This document shows positions 24,640 through 36,500 of a stretch of DNA of 64,000 nt, piece by piece. Under the pieces are notes generated by a model. It was not told where the DNA came from. It did no database searches and saw only the letters and a program-made list of their open reading frames with translations. Each line of letters opens with the position of its first letter. Position 1 is the stretch's first letter. The stretch is from Mytilus trossulus (lineage: Eukaryota > Mollusca > Bivalvia > Mytilida > Mytilidae), in contig NC_086376.1 in NCBI RefSeq assembly GCF_036588685.1, forward strand, positions 10,617,911 through 10,681,910. Direction: 5' to 3'. Position numbers and translations under genes: made by a program.

Positions 24640-25375
24640 ATAATAGGGATGTTCTGGTAACTAACAGAAAACCCTTGCCGTTTTTGGCTCAACTTTTTTT
24701 ATCTTTTGGTCCTCGATGCTGTTCGTCTTTGTACTTGTTTCGGCTTTCACACTTTTGTATCTGGGCGTCACTAGTAGGTCTTGTGTGTACAAAATGCACT
24801 TCTGGCGTATTAAAATTTTGAATTTGTTGCCTTTTGTTGGTTGTTGTTCGTGTGATTCTTTGTCAATTGTGTTCTCCAATTTATTTATATTGTAGTCCTG
24901 TGGTGTTGTGTTGTCATTTTGATGTTATATTTCACATGGTCATGATAATGCGAGGTTTGGCATGCCACAAAACCAGGTTCAAGCAACCATTTTTTCCTTT
25001 AAAAATGTCCTGTACCAAGTCAGGAATATGGCCATTGTTATATTATATTTCGTTTCTGTGTGTGTGTTACATTTTAACGTTGCGTCGTTTGTTTTCTCTT
25101 ATTTCTGAGTGTAAATTCATATTGCGATAAGAAGTGTCACGGTACTTGTCTATCCCAAATTTATGTATTTGGTTTTGATGTTATATTTGTTATTCTCATG
25201 GGATTTTGTCTGATGTTCGGTCCGTTTCTGTGTATGTTACATGTTAGTGTTACGTCGTTGTTCTCCTCTTATATTTAATGCGTTTCACTCGGTTTTAGTT
25301 TGTTACCCCATTTTTTTGTGTTTTGTCCATGGATTTATGAGTTTTGAACAGCGGTATACTACTGTTGCCTTTATC
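24640..25375 (-). repeat. two interspersed repeats in inverted orientation
   Basis: 24640-24825 is an inverted CGCGTTTCGTCTAC-family copy; 24890-25375 is an inverted 'caacagtagtataccgctgttc' copy ending TTTGAACAGCGGTATACTAC. Within the latter the block TTTCTGTGT...GTTACAT...TTAGTGTTACGTCGTTG occurs twice, an internal duplication. Confidence 0.6.
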
Positions 25376-25429
25376 CTTGACCTGAAATATTATTACTAAC
25401 TATTCCATGTCTCCCTCATATATACAAAG

Positions 25430-25580
25430 CTTGAAACTTGACAAGGCAGATACGATTTTCGTCTACAGTAGACTCATCAGTGACGCACAAGTGAATCAAA
25501 ACAGTTGGAAATCTTAACAAAACACGAACGATTGAAGAGCATTTAAAACCAAATATCCAGAAACAAAATGTGACATATAA
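25430..25580 (+). repeat. CGCGTTTCGTCTAC-family repeat, diverged
   Basis: AGATACGATTTTCGTCTACAG and AGACTCATCAGTGACGCACA, then GAAGAGCATTTAAAACCAAA. Confidence 0.65.
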
Positions 25581-25634
25581 ACTATTTTTTTTAAAGTTTT
25601 CATTATCATCTTTGTTGTTGTTTTTACACTAAGA

Positions 25635-26060
25635 TAACATTGAGAATGGAAATTGGGAATATGTCAAAGAGACAACAGCGCGACCAACAGCCGAAGGCCA
25701 TCAATGGTTTTTAATGCAGCGAGAAACTCCCGCGCCTGGAGGCGTGTTTCAGCTAGCCCCTTAACCAAAATCTATACTAGTTCAGCGATAATAGATGTCA
25801 TACTAAACTCCGAAATAAACACAAGAAAGTAGAATTAAAATACATACAAGACTAACAAATGCAAGAGCTCCTGACTTGGACAGGTGCAAAAATGTGGCGG
25901 GATTAAACATGTTTTCGAGATCTTAACCATTCCTTAAACCTCTACCCAATATAGGAAAAAACACAACAATATGAATATGAATATCAAGTACGATCCCTCC
26001 CGTTAGAGGTTAAGTATTATATCATCATAAAATATATTAGAAGAACATAACTCTATCATG
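25635..26060 (+). repeat. 'agagacaacagcgcgaccaac' family repeat
   Basis: TGAGAATGGAAATTGGGAAT, AAGAGACAACAGCGCGACC, AATGCAGCGAGAAACTCCC, GGCGGGATTAAACATGTTTT. Partial copies at 38575-38730 (inverted) and 42765-42870 (direct). Confidence 0.65.
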
Positions 26061-26809
26061 CCAATAATTGGTTTTGGAATAAATGTGTTTCTTTACGTGG
26101 CATAGAGCATTTATATATACGAAAAAGCATGTTTACTTTATTTATACATGCACCCTACATTTTAGAGTTGAAAAAAAAACGTAGCTGAAATAAACATCAG
26201 AAGCATTGAAATTCATCTTTTGGTATTATTTTCAAGGGTTTGTTTTGTAAAGGGTTTTAGCGTGTCTGATATATGTTAATCCACAAAACTGCTTCGGACA
26301 CACAGGATTAATAAATTTTCATTTTCATTTTCTGGCACTGGGTAGATACTGAAGAGGAGGACCGCTTTCAGTGGTTAATCATTCGGAAACGACTAATTTA
26401 ATAACATTACTTGATACATTTAAAAGTTATTAAGAAACAGAGGTTCCAACTTCGTAATACTAAGTACGTAGTTGTTTATGGTCTGAACTGATTAACGCGA
26501 AAAGAAATTAATATTTCTCATATCTTATTTTCACTTCAGATCTAAGTTTACTTCTCACTATCTTCCGTTATTATTCTAGACATGCGAAAACCAATTAATT
26601 TTAAGATACGTAGTGTTTGTTAAAGGTTCATTGAACATTCAACTTCGTATCTAACAGTAACTTTTACAGTTTTCTACGAACCCACTTACTTTAAATTTAA
26701 AGCGAGACTTTATACCAACATATTTTAATAAAAGTGTTTGTATTTTTCTTAATTTATAAGCAATAAGTCAACTATTCCACTTGTATGTTTTGTCTATCTG
26801 ATGAGTTAA
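26061..26809. other. stretch without recognised feature
   Basis: AT-rich, no credible coding or repeat signal. Confidence 0.4.
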
Positions 26810-27205
26810 GCCTTTTTCAACTGATTTTTATAGTTCGTTCTTATGTTGTACTGTTATACCACTGTCCCAGATTAGGGAGAGGGTTGGGATCCCGCTAACA
26901 TGTTTAACCCCGCATTATTTATGTATGTGCCTGTCCCAAGTCAGGAGCCTGTAATTCAGTGGTTGTCGTTTGTTTATGTGTTAGATATTTGTTTTTCGTT
27001 CATTTTTTTTTCATAAATAAGGCCGTTAGTTTTCTCGCTGGAATTGTTTTACATTGTCTTATCAGGGCCTTTTATAGCTGACTATATGCGGTATGGGCTT
27101 TGCTCATTGTTGAAGGCCGTACGGTGACCTATAATTGTTAATGTTTGTGTCATTTTGGTTTTTGTGGATACTTGTCTCATTGGCAATCATACCACATCTT
27201 CTTTA
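26810..27205 (+). repeat. 'gagttgtctcattggcaat' family repeat
   Basis: A long copy: GTTCTTATGTTGTACTGTTA, TTAACCCCGCATTATTTATG, CAGGGCCTTTTATAGCTGAC, ending TTGGCAATCATACCACATCTTC just before the next element. Confidence 0.75.
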
Positions 27206-29023
27206 TAGCTCATTTGGCCCAAAGGGCCAAGTGAGCTTTTCTCATCACTTGGCGTCCGTCGTCCGTCGTCGTCCGTCGTCCGTCGTCCGTCGTCGTCCGT
27301 CGTCCGTCGTCGTCCGTCGTTAGCTTTTACAAAACTCTTCTCCTCTGAAACTGTTAGGCCAAATTAATCCAAACTTGGCCACAATCATCATTGGAGTATC
27401 TAGTTTACAAAATGTGTCCGGTAACCCCGCAAACCAACCAAGATGGCCGCCATTGCTAAAAATAGAACATAGGGGTAAAATGCAGTTTTTGGCTTATAAC
27501 TCAAAAACCAAAGCATTTAGAGAAAATCTGACAAGGGAAAAATTGTTTATGAGGTCAAGATCTATCTGCCCTGAAATTTTCAGATGAATCAGAAAACCTG
27601 TTGTTGGGTTGCTGTCCCTAAATTGGTAATTTTAAGGAAATTTTACTGTTCTTGGTTATTATCTTGAATATTATTATAGATATAGATAAACTGTAAACAG
27701 CAATAATTTTCAGCAAAGTAAGATTTACAAATAAGTCAACATGACCGAAATGGTCAGTTGATCCCTTTAGGAGTTATTGCCCTTTATAGTCCATTTTTAA
27801 CCATTTTACGTAAATTTTAGTCATCTTTTAAAAAAATCTTCTCCTCTTAAAATACTGGGCCAAATTGAACCAAACTTAGCCACAATCATCATTTTGGTAT
27901 CTAGTTAAAAATATGTGTCCGATGACCCCGCCAACCAACCAAGATGGCCGCCACGGCTTAAAATAGAACATAGGGGTAAAATGCAGTTTTGGCTTATAAC
28001 TCACAAACCAAAGCATTTAGAGCAAACCTGACAGGGTAAATTTGTTTACCAGGTCAAGATCTATCTGACCTGTAATTTTCAGATGAATCAAACAACCTTT
28101 TGCTGGGTTGCTGCCCCTAAATTGGTAATTTTAAGGAAATTTTACTGTTTTTGTTTATAATCTTGAATATTATTATAAATAGAGATAAACTGTATACAGC
28201 AATAATGATCAGCAAAGAAAAATTTACAAATAAGTCAACATGACCAAAATGGTCAGTTGAACCCTTTAGGAGTAATTGTCCTTTATAGTCAATTTTTAAC
28301 CATTTTTGGTAAATCTTAGAAATTTAAAAAAAAAAATCTCCTCTGAACTAATGGGCCAAATTAATCCAAACTTTGCAACAATTACTTTGGGGTATCTAGT
28401 TTGAAAAATGTGTCATGTGACCTGGCCATCCAACCAAGATTGCCGCCACGGCAAAAAAAGAACATAGGGATAAAATGCAGTTTTTGGCTTATAATTCGAA
28501 AACCAAAGCATTCAAAGCAAATCTGACATGGCATAAGATTGTTTATCAGGTCAAGATCTGTCTGCCCTGAAATTTTCAGATGAATCAGACAACATGTTGC
28601 TGGGTTGCTGCCCCTGAATTTGTAATTTTAAGGAAATTTTGCTGTTTTTGGTTATTATCTTGAATATTATTATAGATAGAGATAAACTGTAAACAACATT
28701 ATTTACAGCAAAGTAAGACCTTAAAATAAGTCAACATGACCAAGATGGTCAATTGACCCCCTAAGGAGTTATTGTCCTTTATAGTCAATTTTTAACAGTT
28801 TTTATAAAATTCGTAACTTTTTACTAACATTTCCCACTGAAACTACTAGGCCAAGTTTCTTATAGATAGAGATAATTGTAAGCAGCAAGAATGTTCAGTA
28901 AAGTAAGATTTACAAACACATCCCTATCACCAAAACACAATTTCGTCATGAATCCATCTGCTTCCTTTGTTTAATATTCACATAGACCAAGGTGAGCGAC
29001 ACAGGCTCTTTAGAGCCTCTAGT
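27206..29023 (+). mobile_element. 1.8-kb bivalve repeat with Helitron-like 3' end
   Basis: Opens with an imperfect hairpin (AGCTCATTTGGCCC / GGGCCAAGTGAGCT, 27206-27236), then TCATCACTTGGCGTCCGTCG repeats, then about three internal units of roughly 490 bp (markers CCAAATTAATCCAAACTTGG at 27359 and relatives near 27850 and 28347). It closes with AGGCTCTTTAGAGCCT hairpin followed by CTAG and T (29003-29023), the layout of Helitron 3' ends. It carries no coding capacity, so it would be non-autonomous. Inverted copies lie at 46574-48608. Confidence 0.7.
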
Positions 29024-30049
29024 TTATATAGCTATTATTTGAGAGACTGCGAAAAGACAATTATCGAAATCGGGTTGCGAGCACGTTCTGAAATACTGGC
29101 AATGTTAGAAGCATATTAAGTGGCACTGAGTGAACATTTACTGTAACGGAATTAAATCAAGTCTTTATCATTGTTTTACCTGATGTTAATCTATTGTCAA
29201 GGTTATGTATGTTCTTTTCATTCCTTTACCTTGAGTCTTCCTGCTAGATTTCTTAAACTGCTCACCAAATGTAGTTGATAAAATTCAATGACATGTCTCA
29301 ATAAAATGAAAAATATGGGTCAGTAGGTATAAAAATAAAATAAAATATATTATATAGTAGCTCCTTTGCTTGAAAGACCGGTATAAAGAAGGATAAGTTT
29401 GAAACTACGATGTGAAAATGTTGAATGCAAATGATTGTATGAAATGATATAACAACAAAATCAGGTGTATATAAGTTACCTCCAAGTTGGTGTACTTTTA
29501 TCTGTTTTATAGCGTGTTGAATCAGTCATTTCCTTTAGAACATGTTTTCACATAGGCCTTTAACTCCAGATATTCATCATTCGCAGTAAAATTTCTTATA
29601 GTTTTATCATTTACGTATGGTCATCAACACAGTAAATCTGCTTTGTTTTATGATAGCGAACGCATATCAAGTAGAAACGTGAGTAGCCAAGAATATAGTG
29701 TATGATGCAGTTACACAATACGTACTGTGTGTGTTGATGATCCTTTCTATTTATTTATTTATTTGGGATACTTTTTTTGGGTGTTATTTCCTGTATGATT
29801 ACATTGCCCATGTGAGATTTTAAAATTGTTTGTATAAACATTGAACGACAAAAATATGTGACGTATAAAATTTTCTGACGTCAGACACGCGAATCAATGA
29901 ATGTGTTAGTGGATAGATGTTTTTGTGTTCTGTTAAATTGTTCCTTTTGAAATAGTTACACGATGATGACTGCTGTATCAATATTTTTACTACTCTATTT
30001 ATTATGTCTTTTTAGGTCACGCATCATTGTAAGTATAACGGAATTTGAT
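29024..30049. other. stretch without recognised feature
   Basis: No coding or repeat family recognised. Confidence 0.4.
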
Positions 30050-30245
30050 GAGACTGTCTACAAAGTAAGAGGTTTAGCGCTATAAAACCAGGTTTAATCC
30101 ACAATTTTCTACATTTGAAAATGCCTGTTCAAAGTCAGGAATATGACAGTTCTTGTCCATTTGTTTTTTATGTGTTTTGGCATTTGATTTTTATTATGGA
30201 CTTTACGATTTGATTTTCCTCTGAGTTCAGAATTTTGGGGATTTA
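30050..30245 (-). repeat. 'caacagtagtataccgctgttc' family fragment, inverted
   Basis: GCGCTATAAAACCAGGTTTAA, ATGCCTGTTCAAAGTCAGGA and ATATGACAGTTCTTGTCCAT are the diverged reverse complement of the family's 3' part. Confidence 0.5.
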
Positions 30246-30499
30246 ATTTTTACCAACCTAGGTATGAACCATTGATTAACAACACAAGGTCAACTAAGAA
30301 CACTTGTTGTTGTGTCAGGTACAAACATCGAAAAGTATTATGTTATAGGTTAGAAATGTCAAAGGTTTGAAATTAATGAACTTTGGGAAATTATAACTAT
30401 ATAGGCTATGTAATAGTTCCCATGCTTACGTTTTCATTGTTTGGCCTTAAAAGTAAACATCAAGTTGAATAAGAAAACTGACCAAAGTGCTCGCTTAAT

Positions 30500-31105
30500 C
30501 ATAACTAGAACACACCCGCGAAATCGCGGGCATTCAGAGCGTATTTGAAAGGATGTAAAGTGTTGTAGGAAGAATAATGTAACAGATTTAATGACTTGAA
30601 AATTTCAGGAAAAGTATCAAAAGTCATAGGTACTTGGGGACAGGAAAATGTTTTTTGAACCCTCCTTCTTTATTTCCAAAATTCCCATTTTTTGTTTTCT
30701 ATTAATTTCATTATGAACATACATTTAGTGTACATGTATTATGAACATTCCAGTCAGGAGCCTGTAATTCAGTGGCTCAGTGATATTTGTTTTTCGTTCA
30801 TTTTTTTACATAAATAAGGCTGTTAGTTTTATCATTTGAATTGTTTTACATTGTCATTTCGGGGCCTTTTATATCAGACTATACAGTATCGGCTTTTGCT
30901 TATTGTTGAAGGCCGTAAGATGACCTTTGAATGTTAATTTCGGTGTCATTTTGGTCTCTTGTGGAGAGCTGTCTCATTGGTACACATCTTCTTTTTTTTG
31001 TAAAACATTTAGTGACTTGAGAATTTCAGAAAAAGGTCAAAAGTCATAGGTAATTTGGGACAGGATAATTGTTTTTCTAGCCCGGCTCCTCCTTTTTCCA
31101 CAAAA
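30500..31105 (+). repeat. CCGCGAAATCGCGGG repeat with a duplicated 110-bp block
   Basis: CACCCGCGAAATCGCGGGCA at about 30513 starts a unit containing 'atgacttgaaaatttcagga...caaaagtcataggtac' (30590-30690). The same block recurs at 31011-31090, with a 'gagctgtctcattgg' repeat (30745-30990) between the copies. Confidence 0.6.
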
Positions 31106-31185
31106 AAATCCTTTTGTTTTTGTTTGTTCTCTATTAATTTTAATGACACATGAATAATTTTAGCGCTTATCTGTATATTATGAAC

Positions 31186-31370
31186 ATTCATTAAAGGGGG
31201 GTCGAGGAAGAGGCGGATTTATGGGGCCCGGCCCCCCTTTTCTGGAAAACAATTGGTTGCTTATATAGGGAATCGCTGAAGCATGACCGGAGCGGGCCCC
31301 TCTTAAGCAGTTAACGGGCCCCTGCGTATGAAAATTTCTGGATTCGCCACTGTGGAGGGGCCCTGATCCC
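31186..31370 (-). repeat. short GGGGCCC-rich repeat
   Basis: Plus strand GGCGGATTTATGGGGCCCGG, GGGAATCGCTGAAGCATGACC, AACGGGCCCCTGCGTATGA, TGGATTCGCCACT. A longer relative in the other orientation lies at about 57290-57850. Confidence 0.6.
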
Positions 31371-31609
31371 AATAGCCCGGGCTTAAAAACATGATATTCC
31401 GAGGTTCTGAATTTATTATACAAATTAAATATCTCGACATCCCGAAATTCGAAAAGAGAAATCCCGGATCCCGAAATGGTCAATCCTGAAATTTTGATCT
31501 TAAAAACACCCGTTCCAGACGTTGATATATTATTCAGATCCTCTCTATTAAATAAACCCTGTGACTGCCGTGGATAGTAAACTTGAATATGATATCAGAC
31601 AGAAAATAC

Positions 31610-31900
31610 ACTTTATTCGTAGTATATGTATTTGTTTCAAAGTAAAAAGAAAAACGCAAACCACTTTATTCGTAGAATATGTATTTGTTTCAAAGTAAAA
31701 AGAAAAACGCAAACCACTTTATTCGTAGTACATGTATTTGTTTCAAATTAAAAAGAAAAACGCAAACCGGAGGTCTAATCTGATTTAGATTATGTCCAAT
31801 GACGGACATAAGGCAGAAAATACACTGTTTTCGTAGTATTAATGTATGTTCAAAGTATACAGAAAAACGCAAACCGGAAGTCTAATCTGACTTAAAATTT
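31610..31900 (+). repeat. 53-bp tandem repeat and diverged outer copy
   Basis: Three near-identical units (ACTTTATTCGTAG...TTTGTTTCAAAGTAAAAAG...AACGCAAACC) from 31610 to 31768, then two longer units each ending AAAAACGCAAACCGG-A-GTCTAATCTGA (31757 and 31868). Confidence 0.8.
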
Positions 31901-32194
31901 CGCCAAAAGACGGAAACATATCCGGACGTCTTTTTTCTCGTTTTTCACCCAAAATAACTCAATCTGAATAATCAAATGAATGGATGACAAATGCGATTAT
32001 GCACTGTTCCCATAGGACACAGAGGCATAATGATTAATCTATTGTAGAAAGAAGAGAAGCGACACCCAAAATGAGGTCTCCTCGTTTAATAGTATAGATG
32101 AACATTCATAGTTGTATAAAATTTATTTTGGATTTACTTCTGTAAGTGTATGAAGTATTCAAGAGTTACCATCCTAACTGTATCAGATTAATAG

Positions 32195-33030
32195 CAAACA
32201 AGCCATATTTTTTTGGATGTAACTTGTATCATCATTCTTATTACAAACCAATATTGAATAATTCCAAAACCTAGAAAAAAATAAATCAAGTTTAATGTCA
32301 TAGCAATTTTTAAAAATAATCTATATATGAAACAAGCGAAGGCTTCTGTTGGTGTTTAAAAAAGTATTTGACTAATTATATCAATATGTTATGCATTTCG
32401 ATGTAAACATTAAGATAAAAACAAACAAAACTGAATTGGAAGACCATATTCACTAAAAGTAGCGGCTCTATTTATGTTTACAATCATCTTGACAATATAA
32501 GTTTGATAAATTGGAGTATCATTATTTTGTTAAACCTCTTCAGCGCATAGTTATAAATTAAACAACAGATTGAAAAAGACTAAAAAATTATCACAGTGTA
32601 ATTGAATTTTAATTCTGGGCAAAATGCCACGATTTTGGAATGTACCTTGTATAGTTATTTTCATTACAAACCTTTATCGGATAGTTCCAAAACCTAAATA
32701 AATTATTAAAATCAAGCTTACATTACCATTCAAGCTTATCATTTAAAAAGAATCCATATATAAAACAATTAAAGGATTCTCTTTAAGTGTTTTTTTAAGT
32801 TTTAATATCAACATTCTAATGCATTTTGGTGTAAATATAAAGCAAATACGAATAAACATGTAAGAGAAATAAAAGGCAAAAGTAGTAAACCGTTGAAAAG
32901 TCATAAATTGACAGAGAGAAAACAATTCCGGGGTACTAACTAAAAGTCATGTTCTTTAATAGTAGCGGCTATACTAATCTTTACAATCGTTTTTAGAATA
33001 TAAGTTTGATAAATTAGAGATTATCAATAG
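32195..33030 (+). repeat. direct duplication of about 340 bp
   Basis: Copy 1 32195-32535 and copy 2 32625-33030 share the order GGATGTAACTTGTATCATCA / GGAATGTACCTTGTATAGTT, TTCCAAAACCTA, ATGCATTTCGATGTAAAC / ATGCATTTTGGTGTAAAT, GTAGCGGCT, and ATAAGTTTGATAAATT. Copy 2 carries an extra piece (about 32866-32940) of the 'caacagtagtataccgctgttc' family. Confidence 0.75.
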
Positions 33031-33071
33031 TTGGACATGATGACTGGAATATGCAGTGTGCCTGGTAATTA

Positions 33072-33115
<44 letters not shown>

Positions 33116-33134
33116 ATAATAATAATAATAATAA
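33072..33134 (+). repeat. (ACT)n-(AAT)n microsatellite
   Basis: About 14 ACT triplets followed by about 7 AAT triplets. The Thr/Asn run in the overlapping open frame is only this repeat. Confidence 0.98.
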
Positions 33135-33429
33135 AATATTGATAATAATTAAAATGATTACTAATAATACTAATAAAAATGGGAAAAAAGTATATGTTAT
33201 AATAATAAATAGTAGAAGTTATATTAAAGCGCTATTCTTTATGTCGGAAAACAATACTTATACTGTCTGATCTTGACAGGTTATGAGATTCTAACAGTTT
33301 GATATTTAACTATTTTTCATATTTTGGTAGAGTGAAAAGAAAACTCCTTATCAATTATTTAATCTTGAATTTCATATTTCCTGAAGGTTTTCTGTTTCTG
33401 TTGATAACTTTACCGTTTGTTGTGAACAG

Positions 33430-33528
33430 AAAGAACGATTGGTGTGTTTCTAAAGAAGCTCCAGATCCTTTTAGCTTCTGGAAGTTAGAAGCATCAAAAC
33501 ATGACGAAGAATATAATTCCTCCCGCAC
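33430..33528 (+). CDS. exon: start of LamG-like domain
   Basis: Acceptor CCGTTTGTTGTGAACAG, donor AC|GTATGT. It encodes NDWCVSKEAPDPFSFWKLEA, whose 'DPxxFWxLE' is the usual entry strand of jelly-roll LamG domains. The donor phase (2) fits the next exon exactly. The open frame extends upstream through hydrophobic codons but without an ATG, so an internal exon is preferred over a signal-peptide exon. Confidence 0.55.
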
Positions 33529-36500
33529 GTATGTATATAACTGGATTCTTATATAGACAATTTTAATCAAAATAAGTATGTCTTGTCGTTTCAACTCAGC
33601 TAGTTGTCTTATTGAATACATTTAATAGTGCCTACTATGTATTTTGATTTAATAATTATAAAACCAGACGTTGACCTTATTTAGAAAAAAATGCTTATTT
33701 ATGATTCACCTTTATCTTTATTTTTCATTTGCTTCGTTTTGTTACATGTGAATATATAGGTACGGCATCATAAACAAAAAGTGCAAAAAAAAATTAAAAC
33801 CTAAGGAACGACTGGCAAATAGTTGTCATTTTCCTGCATGTTGCAGTCAGATGAAAACGGAGGATTACACTTTGTTTGTAGCTTGCGAAACTTCCCGAAA
33901 ATTGTTTAGCGACTCAAACAGACGTAATTCATTAATGTGTCAAAAATTAGGATCCAGCAGCTAAAATTGTGTAAAAATACATTAAATGGTTATCAAAGGT
34001 ATCAGGATAATAACTTATACGCCAGACTAGCGTTTCGTCTTCATAAGACTCATCAGTGACGCTCAGATAAAAAAAAGTTTAAAGCCAAACAAGTACAAAG
34101 TTGAAGAACATTGAGGACTCAAAATTTCAAAAAATTGTGACCAATACGGCTAAGGTTTACAACACATTTGAACTATATTTAATAATCTATACTAAAAAAA
34201 TGAATGAAAAACAATTCTTTTAAAGACCCCAACAAAATGTTTTTGTCTCTTATAGTCCACATATTCTGTTTACAAATTAAGTAAATCTTAATATAAGGGT
34301 ACACAAAATGAGATAAGCTACCTTCCGATGATATTTTTTAGTAAAAAAGGTGAGAAATTCTTGACAAAACCCTGGCTAATTAATATTTCGTTAATCGCCT
34401 ATGAAGACTGAGTAGCAGCTATAACCTCTTGCATATAGTTTGAGTTGAGAATTGTATATAACATATGTATGCAATTTTAAATGATCTAGGATCTAATATT
34501 CACAATTGACTGATGAAACCCCAACTTGTATGAAAATATGAAACAGGTCTTCAAGGAAAGGTGCATGATAACATTCTGAAGGAAAACTGCCGTGGTGATT
34601 CAACGAATAGGTTGTCAATGAGAATCGGTGAATCATATTTAATTCTTAACTTCATTTTAATAAACAATGCCAGATTGTATAAATATGTGATTATCATCTA
34701 TATATATAGCTACTAATTTATCTATTTTTCCTTCCATCAATCTATTAGATAAATACATTAAATTTAAAAGAACACTAGATAAATGTGTAGTGTGATGTCT
34801 CATCAGAACCGCTTTAGTTCAAACTTTGAATATTAGATATTTTAATATACTTAAGTCGTTATATGACAGAATATCAAACATGTAAAGTCAAGTTTGCCTT
34901 AGTTGAAATATAAGTTCTTGATAATTTCCAATTCCATTAACGGAACATATTTGAAATGTTTTTTTTTTATAAATCATGTCATTGACGAAGCATCTTTCTA
35001 TCGAATCTTAAAGTTATTGATAGTTTCACATATTTGTAATGTTTAAAGGACGTGTTATCAACAAACAACCTTATGATAGGCAGCTGTCTTGTCGACTAGT
35101 TTCTTATTTCATATGAGACTAATTTCTAACATGATTTTTATCTAAGAAGAATGAAAAGATACTCGCATTTTGCTTCAACTTCCCCTTCCGCCATGATATG
35201 ATGTCCTCTCACGAAAACATTTAATAATAAGTTCGGTCACTATGTTGCACATATCAATCCGATTGAACTTGAAATAATGGATACAACAGATACAGTTTAG
35301 TTTACTTTATATCTTGACTTACAATTTCAAATTGACAATGAGGGTCGGTTGAGAACTAGACACAGAGACAAAGTGATAACTTCAACTTTCCAATTGTAAA
35401 ATCTCAATTAATATGTACAGTAGCAAATTTCGAGCATCGCTTGTATAACGAGTATTTATCCCAGTTGATGCAATATTCCATATTCCATGTTTCCTACCAT
35501 TATTTCTTAGATACAGTGAGCAATTAAATTAACATTTCCCATTGGTGATGTTGGAATATCCTTTCAAACGTTTTATTGGCGTCATAACGAGGTTTTTTTT
35601 TAACCGTAATTAAATATATGTAATCATGCAAATGCGTTTGTTTCATTTATCGTAACCACAATTCAATCCTCCTATCAATGAATGTGTTCAACTGAATTAA
35701 ACTTAATACCCGGTTTGTACTTCAAAAATGGTCAACACAATGCCACGTGTAGATCAGGATCTGCCTACCCTTTTGGAGCACCTGAGATAATTTCCGGTTT
35801 TGATGAAATCCGTTTGCTCAGTTTTGGGGAATTTGCGTTGCGTTGTGTTTGCTATTGTCGGTCTATTGATATTGTTCTCTTTTGTTTGCAATGACGATGT
35901 CGGTTTGAATTAAACCGATGAGTTCAAATGTTCTTTTGAGTTAATTATCTTCTCTATTATGAAAAAATAACGCTTTGATTTTTGTCTTTTAAAATGTGTG
36001 TATAGCATTTATTAATAGAATTCTGAAATATTTAACAGTTATGCCGAGCTCCATAATGTTGCATTGGTGGAAAGTGACAGCCGGTTTGGTGTCCTGTCAT
36101 TTAATGGCTCTAATGATAGTTACGTTTATATGGACAATGTCAACAAGTCATTTAGTGTTGGAGAATATGCAATGTCTTGGATGATGTACTTAGAACCTGG
36201 TGATACGGGTAGCCGATCAACAATACTCAAATACCAAGATCAAAATGGCACTGTACCATTTCATTTAGAATTACTCTCAGATGGAAATTTAAGTTGTACA
36301 ATGCGAGACACCAACGGCCATCAGTACAACGTAACAAGCAGAATTAAAGTTACAGAAAGAAAATTCATAGGAGTAAATTTCAACTTTCTTTGGGACAAAC
36401 AATTCGATTTCTTTCATGTCTATACGGCCGATGATGGGAAACAGAAAATTGATCCTGAAAGCCTGACATTAAAAAATGCTTCATTTAATTTGTTTTTGGA

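Noticed and set aside
27135..27587. Two small frames with Arg/Ser/Val repeats and 'NQPRWPPLLKIEHRG'
   Set aside because: They are translations of the bivalve 1.8-kb repeat; the same peptide recurs in the inverted copies at 47.8 and 48.3 kb.
31178..31483. 101-residue minus-strand frame with Pro/Gly-rich end
   Set aside because: Coincides with the GGGGCCC-rich interspersed repeat.
33299..33429. Hydrophobic codons before the LamG exon as a signal peptide
   Set aside because: No ATG in frame upstream and a good acceptor at 33429 makes an internal exon more likely.
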